Below are positions 48,904-57,132 of a stretch of 64,000 nt of DNA, piece by piece; position 1 is the stretch's first letter, and every line of letters starts with the position of its first letter. The DNA is from Anaerolineales bacterium (GTDB lineage: Bacteria; Chloroflexota; Anaerolineae; Anaerolineales; Villigracilaceae): contig JAIXKJ010000003.1 in NCBI GenBank assembly GCA_026928255.1, forward strand, positions 273,833 through 337,832. Direction: 5' to 3'. Below the pieces are notes generated by a model that worked only from the letters and a program-made list of their open reading frames with translations, did not search any database and was not told where the DNA came from. Position numbers and translations under genes: made by a program.

Positions 48904-50562
48904 TTACTTCAAAAGAGATTTCACCTCATCCAGAAATTCGTCGTTGAGAAAGTCGCCTTTTTGCATCAATGCCTGGATGCGTCCGCCGAGTCGATTTTTT
49001 TCGTCGGGCGTAAGTTCTTTTGCGGTGGCGACGATGACGGGAATCGTCGCCGTTTCGGGGTTCGAGCGCAGCGCTTCGATGACCGAGAAGCCGTCCATCT
49101 CCGGCATCATCAAATCGGTGATGACTAAATCGGGCAGTTCTTGTTGAATTAAATCTAATCCAGCGCGTCCGTTTTCGGCTTCGAGAATGGTGAAATTCCC
49201 TTGCGCTTGTAAAATGCGGCGGATGAGTCGACGCGCTTCGCGGGTGTCTTCGACGATGGCGATCTTGGGGAAGCGTTCGGGCGCGACTTGAGTCAGCGCC
49301 GAGAGCAGACCTTCCTCCTGCGGCGCTTCTGTCGGCGCGGGGAATTTTACGTCGCGCGACCAGTTGTCGCCGAGCACGCCCGCTTCGGCGGGCATGGTGT
49401 GTCCCGTGCAGTTGACGACGACCGTGTCGCTGGGTTTGATGACGCCAGCGCGAATCAGTTTGAATAATCCCGCAAAGGCGGCGCCTGCCGCCGGTTCGGC
49501 GGAGATGCCTTCCATTTTGGCGAGGACGTGCATAGCGCGAAACGCTTCTTCGTCGGTTACGCTTTCAAACGCGCCGCCGGTTGAATCGACATGGCTTTTG
49601 AGAAATTCGTAGGCGCGGCCTGGGTCGCCGGTGGCGAGCGTTTCAATGTGCGTTTTGGGCGAAGTCACCGGCTCGGCTTTGGCGAGTCCTTTTTTCCAAC
49701 TGTGGACCATCGGGGCGCAGCCTTCGGCTTGGATGGGGGCGAAGGCGGGAATTTTTTCCGTCCAGCCCATTTGTTGCATTTCGCGGAATCCTTTATACAC
49801 GCCGAGCGGACCCATTCCGCCGCTGATGGCTTGCACGTACCAATCGGGCGTTTGCAGCGGCGCGTCCGCGCCTTCTTCGTTGAGCGCCCGAGTCAGTTGG
49901 TCGGCGATTTCAAAGGCGATGGTTTTCATGGCTTCGATGGAAGTGATGGTGCGCGCGCCCATGTCTAAATAAAGTTGGCGTTGACGGGCGAACTCTGCGG
50001 CGACTTGTTTGCATTGATCGTACGAGCCGGTGATTTTTATGACTTGACTGCCATAGAGGGCGATTTCGCGCATCTTGACCGACGGGACGAGGCTGGTAAC
50101 GAACGCCCAAAGTTTCATGCCTGCGCGAGAAGCGTACGCCGAATAGGCGATGGCGACGTTGCCGGTCGAGGCGGCAACCATTTCGGTGATTCCCGCTTCT
50201 TTGAGCGCGGCAATCGTTACCGCCGCCTGCCGATCTTTGAACGAGGATGTGGGACCTTGCCGCTCGTCTTTGATGAAGATGTTGGGACAGCCCAACATCA
50301 TGCCGAGGTTGGCGGCGCGGATTAACGGCGTGTACCCTTCGCCGAGCGATAAACTGATGTTTGGGTTGCGAACGGGCAGAAGTTCTCTGAAACGCCAAAG
50401 GTTTTTTTGACGAGTCTTTAATTTCTCCGGCAAGGTCTTGCCGATTAATTCGTAATCATACTCCGCCTCGCGCCATTGACTGCCGCATTTTGGGCAAGTT
50501 GTGGACGTGGGGTAGTAGGGCGCGTTATGTCCGCAATCGAGACATTTGATAATGAACGACAC
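48904..50562 (-). CDS. thrC: Threonine synthase fused to a C-terminal receiver (REC) domain
   Basis: A 552-residue fusion. An N-terminal zinc ribbon (C7, C10, C23, C26) is followed by the PLP enzyme: RQGPTSSFKDRQAA with PLP Lys109, AASTGNVAIAYSAYASRAG and AISGGMGPLGVYKG, ending near residue 420 with CTGHTMPAEAGVLG. After a linker, residues 433-552 form a full receiver domain: VEDTREARRLIRRIL (acidic pair ED), PDLVITDLMMPEMDGF with phospho-acceptor Asp483, VIVATAK (Thr/Ala switch), and a conserved Lys in LMQKGDF. The frame is unbroken. It is transcribed with the hybrid kinase and receptors upstream, with 17 bases between. Thus, threonine synthesis may be phosphorylation-regulated. The two activities are clear; the regulation is inferred. 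Confidence 0.93.
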   Translation of the reverse strand: MSFIIKCLDCGHNAPYYPTSTTCPKCGSQWREAEYDYELIGKTLPEKLKTRQKNLWRFRELLPVRNPNISLSLGEGYTPLIRAANLGMMLGCPNIFIKDERQGPTSSFKDRQAAVTIAALKEAGITEMVAASTGNVAIAYSAYASRAGMKLWAFVTSLVPSVKMREIALYGSQVIKITGSYDQCKQVAAEFARQRQLYLDMGARTITSIEAMKTIAFEIADQLTRALNEEGADAPLQTPDWYVQAISGGMGPLGVYKGFREMQQMGWTEKIPAFAPIQAEGCAPMVHSWKKGLAKAEPVTSPKTHIETLATGDPGRAYEFLKSHVDSTGGAFESVTDEEAFRAMHVLAKMEGISAEPAAGAAFAGLFKLIRAGVIKPSDTVVVNCTGHTMPAEAGVLGDNWSRDVKFPAPTEAPQEEGLLSALTQVAPERFPKIAIVEDTREARRLIRRILQAQGNFTILEAENGRAGLDLIQQELPDLVITDLMMPEMDGFSVIEALRSNPETATIPVIVATAKELTPDEKNRLGGRIQALMQKGDFLNDEFLDEVKSLLK

Positions 50563-50579
50563 TTAAGTCTCCTAAAAAA

Positions 50580-53500
50580 TTACTTCTTCGATGATAACCG
50601 ATCCAACGAACGTTGAAGCGTCGTCAGCAATTCGTTTTCGTTGAACGAGCCTTTGGTCAACACGCGCTGACCAAACTCTTTGAGTTTGTCTTTTTGTTCT
50701 TGCGTTACGTCCATGCCGCTGACGACGATGACCGGAATATCGCGGAAGCGCGGTTCGGCTTGCATCTGTTCGAGAATTTGGAAGCCGTCCATTTCGGGCA
50801 TGAACAGGTCGAGGATGATGGCGTGCGGCGGCGGGTCGGTCGAGATGCGCGTCCAGCCGTTGAGTCCGCCTTCCGCCAAAGTCGGTTTGTAGCGCCCGTC
50901 GTCTTCGAGCATTTTGCCGATTAAGCGCAAATCGTTGGGGCTGTCGTCAATGACCAACACTTCGCGGATCGAGCCGTCCGCGTTGAGGCGATCTAACGAA
51001 TTAACTAAGTCTTCTTCCAAAATGGGTTTGACGAGATAATCCGACGCGCCGAGATGGAATCCTTTTTCCACGTCTTCGATAATGCTGCAAATGATGACGG
51101 GGATGTTGCGCGTCGCCGAGTCGGATTTGAGCGCGTCGAGCGCCGTCCAGCCGTCAATGCCGGGCATCATAATATCGAGCGTGATGGCTAACGGATTCAC
51201 TTCTTTGGCGACCTGCACGGCGCGAGAAGGATCGGTCAACGCGCGGACTTGATAACCCTGCGGCTGCAAGTAGCGTTCGTACAACCCGATGACTTGCGGG
51301 TCGTCGTCAATGGCGAGGATGATATTGCTACCCGGCTCCTCGACGACTTCTTCGGGATTGTAAAACGGCAGAGTGAAATTAAACGTGCTGCCTTTGCCTT
51401 CTTCGCTCTCGACCCAAATTTCGCCGCCGTGCAAGTTGATTAATTGCTTACTGATGGAAAGCCCCAAACCCGTTCCGCCGCTTTTGCGCGTCGGCGAAGC
51501 GTCCACTTGCGAAAAGGCTTGAAACAGTTTTTCTTGGTCTTCTTGCGAAATGCCCGCGCCCGTGTCGGTAACGCTGACCTTGACCATCTTCTTCTTGCCT
51601 TCTTCTTTATACGAAGAAACGTTAATAGTAATCGCGCCTTCGTCGGTGAATTTGGCGGCGTTGGAAAGCAAGTTAATCATCACCTGACGGACGCGAATCG
51701 CGTCGGCGCGCACGGGCGGCAGATTCGGCTCGACGACTTCGACCAACTCGACGGGCGCGTCCTTCACTAAACCGCTCATCGTAGAGACGACGCTGTGCGT
51801 CAAATCTTCGATGTTAACTTCGTCGAAGGTCAGTTCCATCTTGCCCGCTTCAATTTTCGCCGAATCTAAAATGTCGTTAATTAAGCCGAGCAAATGCTGA
51901 CCAGAATTATAAATCGCAGTCAAGTCTTGTTGCATTAAGTCCGTAACGGGTCCGTCAATGCCTTTCAAAATCACGCGCGAAAAACCGATAATCGAGTTGA
52001 GCGGCGTCCGCAGTTCGTGGCTCATGTTCGCCAAAAACTGACTCTTGACGCGGTCTGCCTCGCGCATTTCAATCACCGCTTGTTGCGAAAGTTCAAAGGA
52101 GCGCGCGTTGTCAATCGCCACCGCCACTTGGTCGGCGAGCGTTTGCAACACCGAAACTTCGTCTTCGTTGAAGGTGTGCAAATTTTCAGATTGAATGTCA
52201 ATCACGCCGATGACGCGCGAGCCGACTTTCAGCGGAATCGCAAGCTCGGATTTAGTTTTAGGCAACAGCGGATGCGGCGCGTAAAGCGCGTCTTCAAAGA
52301 CGTTATTTGCGACTGCCAACGCGCCGCTCGCCGCCACCGACCCGACAATAGATTTGTCGTTCAGCGGCACGGCATACTCCGAAGCCTTCATCTCCGCGCC
52401 CGCTTCGCCCGTCCCTTCTTTGAAGACGGCGTTGAAGCCGGTCTCTTCGACGATGAAAATTGCCGCGTGATAGACGTTGAAACGCTCGGCAATGAGGTTG
52501 ACGGTGCGGGCAAAGATGGTGTTTAAGTCGAGAATCGAAGTAACTAATTTTCCGATTTCGGCGGAAACCGCGAGATATTGGTTGCGGCGTTGAATGGCTT
52601 CCTCCGACTTTTTGCGGTCGGTAATATCGCGCGCCACCCAGAAGACGCTTTGTTCGTCCAATTTGGTTAACGTCGCCAAAAACCAAACGGGTTGTCCGCC
52701 TGTTTCCAACTCGTATTCAAATTGCGTTTTTTCGTCGCGCAGCGCTTCTTGCACTTTTTCGTAAAATTCATCGGCGATTTCTTTTGGAAGAAACTCATGG
52801 AAGGTTTTGCCGAGCATTTCTTCGGGCGGACGGTAAAGCAGCGAAGGGTTAGTCGGCGCGACTTGCAGATAACGCCCTTCGCGGTTGATGACCAACACGA
52901 TGTCTTCCATTGCGGAGAAGAGCGCGCGGAAGTTGCCGTCTGATTGTTCGACTTGCGCGAACAGCCGATTTTTTTGGATGGCGGCGGAAACCTGCGAGGT
53001 GATGGTTTCAAGAATGCGGACTTCGTCTTGCGCGAGAACGCGATCCGTTTCCGCGAGGGAGACGAGAATTGCGCCGAATACCTCTTGCTCGGAAACGAGG
53101 GGCAAGACGAGCAATCCTTTTACGCCTTTTGCCTCCAACGCTCTTTTCATGGTTCCCGTCAACGGGTTGTTGGCGACGTCTTTAATTTGAATCGGGCGGC
53201 GCGTTTGAAGCGCTTGCTCGATGCCGGGAATTCCTTGAATGGGAATTTTTATGCCGATGTCGGTGGAAGGTTGTTGAAACGCGCCGATTGCGCCCGCTTG
53301 CAAAGTTAAATGCGTTTTCTCTTCGTTGATGAGCGCGACGTCCACAGATTGCGCGTTGAGCAAACGGACGAGGTTGTCGGCGATGCCTTGTAAAGTCTCT
53401 TGCAAGTCGAGCGAACTGGCGGCGGAAGAAACGACGCGGTTGACGACTTCTAATTCTTGAGCGCGTTGTTGCGTCTCTTGGAAGAGGCGCGCGTTTTCTA

Positions 53501-53891
53501 ACGCCAGCGAAAGTTGGTCGGTAACTTGACGGACGAGCAGTTGTTCGTCCGCTGAAAATAAACGTCCCGTTCGATCTTCGTCCACGAGACGGAGCGTCGC
53601 CCATTCTTCTTCGCCGAGTTGAATCGTCGTGGCGTAGGATGATTTCGCGTCCGCGTGAGAGGCGGCGGCAAGGCTGGGCGGCAGTTCAAGGAATCCTGTG
53701 TTGCGCCGCGTGGTCTTTATCGGCGTGGCGGCAGATTGGGGCGGCGGCGCAGGCTTCGGGTTGGCAAGGGGCGGCGGCGTTTCTTGCGCGGGGGCGCTGG
53801 AAATATCCGCGCTTTTTTTGCTCGGTTCTTCCGCGTTTATGTCTTTGAAGAGATCGTCAAGACGTTTGGGTGTTTTCGGTTTCTTTGGCAT
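50580..53891 (-). CDS. Soluble hybrid histidine kinase, GAF-PAS-GAF-HisKA-HATPase-REC-REC
   Basis: A 1103-residue cytosolic protein. Order: Pro/Lys-rich leader (1-70), a partial GAF-like C-terminal half (about 80-140), GAF (about 160-305), PAS with a kinase-linking segment DITDRKKSEEAI (about 315-440), GAF (about 450-600), HisKA with FLANMSHELRTPLNSIIGFS (about 620-690), HATPase_c with INLLSNAAKFTD, TDTGAGI and GTGLGLSIS (about 730-845), REC1 (phospho-acceptor in LDIMMPGIDGW), and REC2 (LDLFMPEMDGF). No TM helix. The start overlaps the ParA gene by 35 bases. Its last receiver and the ThrC receiver share a KG in place of the usual Lys-Pro near the C-terminus, which suggests a common origin. 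Confidence 0.93.
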   Translation of the reverse strand: MPKKPKTPKRLDDLFKDINAEEPSKKSADISSAPAQETPPPLANPKPAPPPQSAATPIKTTRRNTGFLELPPSLAAASHADAKSSYATTIQLGEEEWATLRLVDEDRTGRLFSADEQLLVRQVTDQLSLALENARLFQETQQRAQELEVVNRVVSSAASSLDLQETLQGIADNLVRLLNAQSVDVALINEEKTHLTLQAGAIGAFQQPSTDIGIKIPIQGIPGIEQALQTRRPIQIKDVANNPLTGTMKRALEAKGVKGLLVLPLVSEQEVFGAILVSLAETDRVLAQDEVRILETITSQVSAAIQKNRLFAQVEQSDGNFRALFSAMEDIVLVINREGRYLQVAPTNPSLLYRPPEEMLGKTFHEFLPKEIADEFYEKVQEALRDEKTQFEYELETGGQPVWFLATLTKLDEQSVFWVARDITDRKKSEEAIQRRNQYLAVSAEIGKLVTSILDLNTIFARTVNLIAERFNVYHAAIFIVEETGFNAVFKEGTGEAGAEMKASEYAVPLNDKSIVGSVAASGALAVANNVFEDALYAPHPLLPKTKSELAIPLKVGSRVIGVIDIQSENLHTFNEDEVSVLQTLADQVAVAIDNARSFELSQQAVIEMREADRVKSQFLANMSHELRTPLNSIIGFSRVILKGIDGPVTDLMQQDLTAIYNSGQHLLGLINDILDSAKIEAGKMELTFDEVNIEDLTHSVVSTMSGLVKDAPVELVEVVEPNLPPVRADAIRVRQVMINLLSNAAKFTDEGAITINVSSYKEEGKKKMVKVSVTDTGAGISQEDQEKLFQAFSQVDASPTRKSGGTGLGLSISKQLINLHGGEIWVESEEGKGSTFNFTLPFYNPEEVVEEPGSNIILAIDDDPQVIGLYERYLQPQGYQVRALTDPSRAVQVAKEVNPLAITLDIMMPGIDGWTALDALKSDSATRNIPVIICSIIEDVEKGFHLGASDYLVKPILEEDLVNSLDRLNADGSIREVLVIDDSPNDLRLIGKMLEDDGRYKPTLAEGGLNGWTRISTDPPPHAIILDLFMPEMDGFQILEQMQAEPRFRDIPVIVVSGMDVTQEQKDKLKEFGQRVLTKGSFNENELLTTLQRSLDRLSSKK

Positions 53892-54642
53892 ATTCCATTA
53901 ATTCCTGAGCGAGAAGACGATATTGCGTAGAACCGCGCGCGGCGGCGTTGTATTGGGTGATGGGCTGACCGGCGATGGGACTTTCTCGAAGTTTGGTGTC
54001 CAACTCGATGACGGTGTTGAAAACGCCGCCGCCAAAGGTGGCGCGCAACTGTTCGTGGATGTTGCGATGCGTGCGGTTGCGCCGATCTAACATGGTTACG
54101 AGGATGCGATAGGACAGGCTGGGGTTGTCTGATTCTCGCGTGCGGCGGATGAGACCCATCATGTTGCGTAAAGCGTAAGCGGAAAAATATTCCGCCTGCG
54201 TGGGGATGAGCAACAGGTTGGCAGCCGCCAGCGCGTTGCGCGTTACCGCGCCCAATGCGGGCGGACAGTCTAGCACGATGTAGTCGTAAGGCTGCGCGGC
54301 GGCGCGGATGGCGCGTTGCAAAATGGTCGTGTAATGCGTGCGGACGGGCAAATATTGTTCGGCGGTTTCGATGCGCGAATTAGACGGAATGAGGTCGAGG
54401 TTCGGGAATTCCGTTTTGCGGCAGACTTTGAGAAGCGGCTCGTTGTCGAGGATGAGGCTGCTCGACGTCAATTCGGATTCGCCGGGCTCCAAGCCAAGCG
54501 ATAAGGTGAGGTTGGCTTGCGCGTCTAGGTCAATTAGCAAAACGCGGTTGCCGAGTTCCGCAAGCGCGGCGCCCAAAGAGAGGGCGGTGGTCGTTTTGGC
54601 GACGCCGCCTTTTTCGTTGGACACGGCTATAGTTTTGGTCAT
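53857..54642 (-). CDS. ParA/Soj-family ATPase
   Basis: A 261-residue deviant Walker A ATPase: VSNEKGGVAKTTTALSLGAALAELG, LLIDLDAQANLTLSLG, and YIVLDCPPALGAVTRNALAAANLLLIPTQAEYFSA. Such ATPases segregate DNA or position protein complexes, including chemoreceptor arrays (ParC/PpfA). No parB or parS is nearby, so it is more likely to position the receptor/kinase system than to segregate the chromosome; this is inference from context. GAGGAAACG precedes the ATG. Confidence 0.9.
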   Translation of the reverse strand: MTKTIAVSNEKGGVAKTTTALSLGAALAELGNRVLLIDLDAQANLTLSLGLEPGESELTSSSLILDNEPLLKVCRKTEFPNLDLIPSNSRIETAEQYLPVRTHYTTILQRAIRAAAQPYDYIVLDCPPALGAVTRNALAAANLLLIPTQAEYFSAYALRNMMGLIRRTRESDNPSLSYRILVTMLDRRNRTHRNIHEQLRATFGGGVFNTVIELDTKLRESPIAGQPITQYNAAARGSTQYRLLAQELMEYAKETENTQTS

Positions 54643-54657
54643 CGTTTCCTCGTTTCC

Positions 54658-57132
54658 TTATTGCGGCTCGCCGTTAGACGACGGGTTTTTCTGCGACGTG
54701 ATTTCAACGCGCGAAACTTTGAGCGCCTCGCGCAGTTCTTTGACGGCGGTGGCGATCATCTCTTGCGGGTCGTTTGTTCCGCGAATTTTGGTGGTAATGT
54801 CCGAGACGAGACGTTCGCGCTCGGCGCGGCGGCGGGTTTCGTCGAAGAGGCGCGCGTTTTCCGCAATGACCGCGACGCGGTCTGCCACAGCGCGGACTAA
54901 ATCCATTTGATTGGATCGAATGGTTTCAGTCGTCGGCACGGCGATGGAAAGCTCGCCGACTTCCAACCCGTGAATGACGATGGGAACTTGAACTTGTTTT
55001 CGGTCTGACGGCGTTTCGGCTTCTTCGTCTTCCGCTGTGGAAATGGGCGAAGCGCCTTGCGCGGTGTAACGGTAGCCGGCAATTTGACTTTCCTGCGAAA
55101 GCCGACTCCAATTCTCGCTGAAGAATTGGCGCGAAGCGGATTCCGCTTCGGCGAGCGAGCGGTCCATTTGGTCGTATAATTTGGCGTTTTGAATGGCGAT
55201 GCCGACCAAATCCGCGAGAATAGAAAGCGCTTCGAGGTCTTTGTCCGAGAAGGCGTTGGATTCTTTGCTTTGCGCGTCTAACGCGCCCAAGATGACGTCC
55301 CCTTCGACGAGCGGCAAGGCGACTTCCGAACGAGTTTCGGGAAGGTCGGGGTTGTTGAAGTAAACCGAATCGTAACCGACGTCGAGGGCGATGCGCGCTC
55401 GTTTGGTTTCGGTCGCGTAGCCGACAATGCCTTGCGAGCCGATGCGAAGTTGATGTCCGCGCTCCAACATGCGTCGTCCGCCTTCGCTGTTCGCGGCGAC
55501 TAAAACCGCGTACTTTTGCGCCGCGTCGTTTAAGAAGATGCCGACGTGATAAAAGTTAAATTGCTCGCTGATAACCTGCGTAATCTGCGGAAGCAGTTCG
55601 CGCAAGTTTTGTCTCACGCCGATGGATTGGGCGACTTTGGCAATCGCTTCGTATTGTTTTCTGCGCCGTTCGCCTTCTTGGTTGACTCTTTGCAAATCGG
55701 CGGTGCGTTCGGACACTCTCTTTTCAAGCGACGTTACCAAATCTTTGATGGCGTTTGCCATTGTGTTAAAAGTCGCCGCGAGAGTTTGCAATTCGTCGCG
55801 GGACTTAACCACGACGTAAGTGTCAAAATTCCCTTTGGCGATTTCGCCCGCCGCTTCGTTAAGCGGATTGAGCGGCGAGGTGAAGTAACTGCTGATGAAG
55901 AAAGACGCGGCGGCGGCGATGATGAAAATCGCCGCAATCAACAACATGCTGACGTTGACGGTCGAGCGCGTCTCGGCGGAGATTTGCTCCACGATCGCCT
56001 CTCTGCCCGAAAATAATTCACTCGACGGAACGACATAAACCAACTTGTAATTGACTTCGGGAATATCGTCAAATACGATGTGCCTCCTTGCCCCGCGAAT
56101 GATGATAGTAAACATCCCTTGCGGGTCGGCTTGAACTTTTTCCAACATTTGAGAAAGTTCCGAAGAGACGGAAGACAACTCGGACGGGTTGACGATGGCG
56201 CTGACTTTGGCGGAGTCGTCGGTGATGCGAAAATCGGTATAACCGTTTTGGGGAAGAGAAAGTAATTGCCCTTGCGAATCGACGAGGAAGGCGTATCCCG
56301 TTTCGCCAATTTTTGCGCCGGATATTAATTCGGTAACGCGCTTTAACTGAATGTCCATTCCGATAACGCCTTGAAAGCGGCTGAGCCTGTCAATGATGGG
56401 GGCGCTGATGGTGATGACGATTCCGTGATTGGCGGCGTCTTCGTACGGCGCAGACCAAACGATATTATTCTGCGGGTTGTTGTTCGGGCGCGCCGCAATG
56501 TACCAATCGCGCTTGGTTGGGTCGAAGCCTTCGGGGGCGATATTGGAAAAATCAATATTCGGGTAGTAGATGAGTTCTTTGCTTTCGCCGCCGAAATAAA
56601 GCGCCACAATGTCCGGATTCCCCTTAAGCATGGCGGGGAAAGTCATTTCCGAATATTTGAGAAGGTTTAATTTTTTAGATAAAGCGTCGGTTAAGGGGAT
56701 GTTGGCGGGAAGATAAACAGACGACGCTTCCGCGTTGGAGTTATCCAGCGCGCCGCTTGGCAGACGATGCAACCTTGAGGCGGCGTCCCAGTAGGTTGTG
56801 TCCGCTAATTGATCGTTGATGAGAATATTCCGCATGGTCGAAGATGCGACGACGGCGGCGTTTTGCATGCTGACGAAAAAGCTTTCAAGGAAGGCGGCTT
56901 GTTCGCTGTTGGCGCTGACTAGCTCCTCTTCGGCGCGCGAGCGGGCGTTGGCGTCCACGCTGTCAATTAATTGCTGACCGGCGCTTTGAATGCGCGAGGA
57001 AATATACGCGCCGACGATGACGATCACGATAAAGGTAATCGCCATGTTGCCGACGGTAATTTTTCCGCGCAAGTTAAGTCTGCCGTCGCGGAGATTAGCG
57101 AACCAATCCTGAATTGAAAATCTTTGCTTCAT
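54658..57132 (-). CDS. Receptor-like Cache-HAMP-GAF-GAF protein without output domain
   Basis: An 824-residue membrane protein. TM1 about 25-47, a double Cache-type periplasmic domain about 80-380 (NPDIVALYFGGESKELIYYPN, GVIGMDIQLKRVTELISG, GETGYAFLVDSQGQLLSLP), TM2 about 397-418, HAMP about 420-475, coiled coil, GAF1 about 510-650 (FYHVGIFLNDAAQKYAVLVAANSEGG, NPDLPETRSEVALPL), a second GAF-like region about 665-770, and a short C-terminal helix pair. There is no HisKA, HATPase, GGDEF, methyl-accepting or HTH domain. Overlaps the upstream paralog by 4 bases (ATGA). Confidence 0.9.
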   Translation of the reverse strand: MKQRFSIQDWFANLRDGRLNLRGKITVGNMAITFIVIVIVGAYISSRIQSAGQQLIDSVDANARSRAEEELVSANSEQAAFLESFFVSMQNAAVVASSTMRNILINDQLADTTYWDAASRLHRLPSGALDNSNAEASSVYLPANIPLTDALSKKLNLLKYSEMTFPAMLKGNPDIVALYFGGESKELIYYPNIDFSNIAPEGFDPTKRDWYIAARPNNNPQNNIVWSAPYEDAANHGIVITISAPIIDRLSRFQGVIGMDIQLKRVTELISGAKIGETGYAFLVDSQGQLLSLPQNGYTDFRITDDSAKVSAIVNPSELSSVSSELSQMLEKVQADPQGMFTIIIRGARRHIVFDDIPEVNYKLVYVVPSSELFSGREAIVEQISAETRSTVNVSMLLIAAIFIIAAAASFFISSYFTSPLNPLNEAAGEIAKGNFDTYVVVKSRDELQTLAATFNTMANAIKDLVTSLEKRVSERTADLQRVNQEGERRRKQYEAIAKVAQSIGVRQNLRELLPQITQVISEQFNFYHVGIFLNDAAQKYAVLVAANSEGGRRMLERGHQLRIGSQGIVGYATETKRARIALDVGYDSVYFNNPDLPETRSEVALPLVEGDVILGALDAQSKESNAFSDKDLEALSILADLVGIAIQNAKLYDQMDRSLAEAESASRQFFSENWSRLSQESQIAGYRYTAQGASPISTAEDEEAETPSDRKQVQVPIVIHGLEVGELSIAVPTTETIRSNQMDLVRAVADRVAVIAENARLFDETRRRAERERLVSDITTKIRGTNDPQEMIATAVKELREALKVSRVEITSQKNPSSNGEPQ

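Noticed and set aside
53857..54642. Chromosome-partitioning parAB locus
   Set aside because: No parB and no parS-like palindromes nearby; context is signalling.
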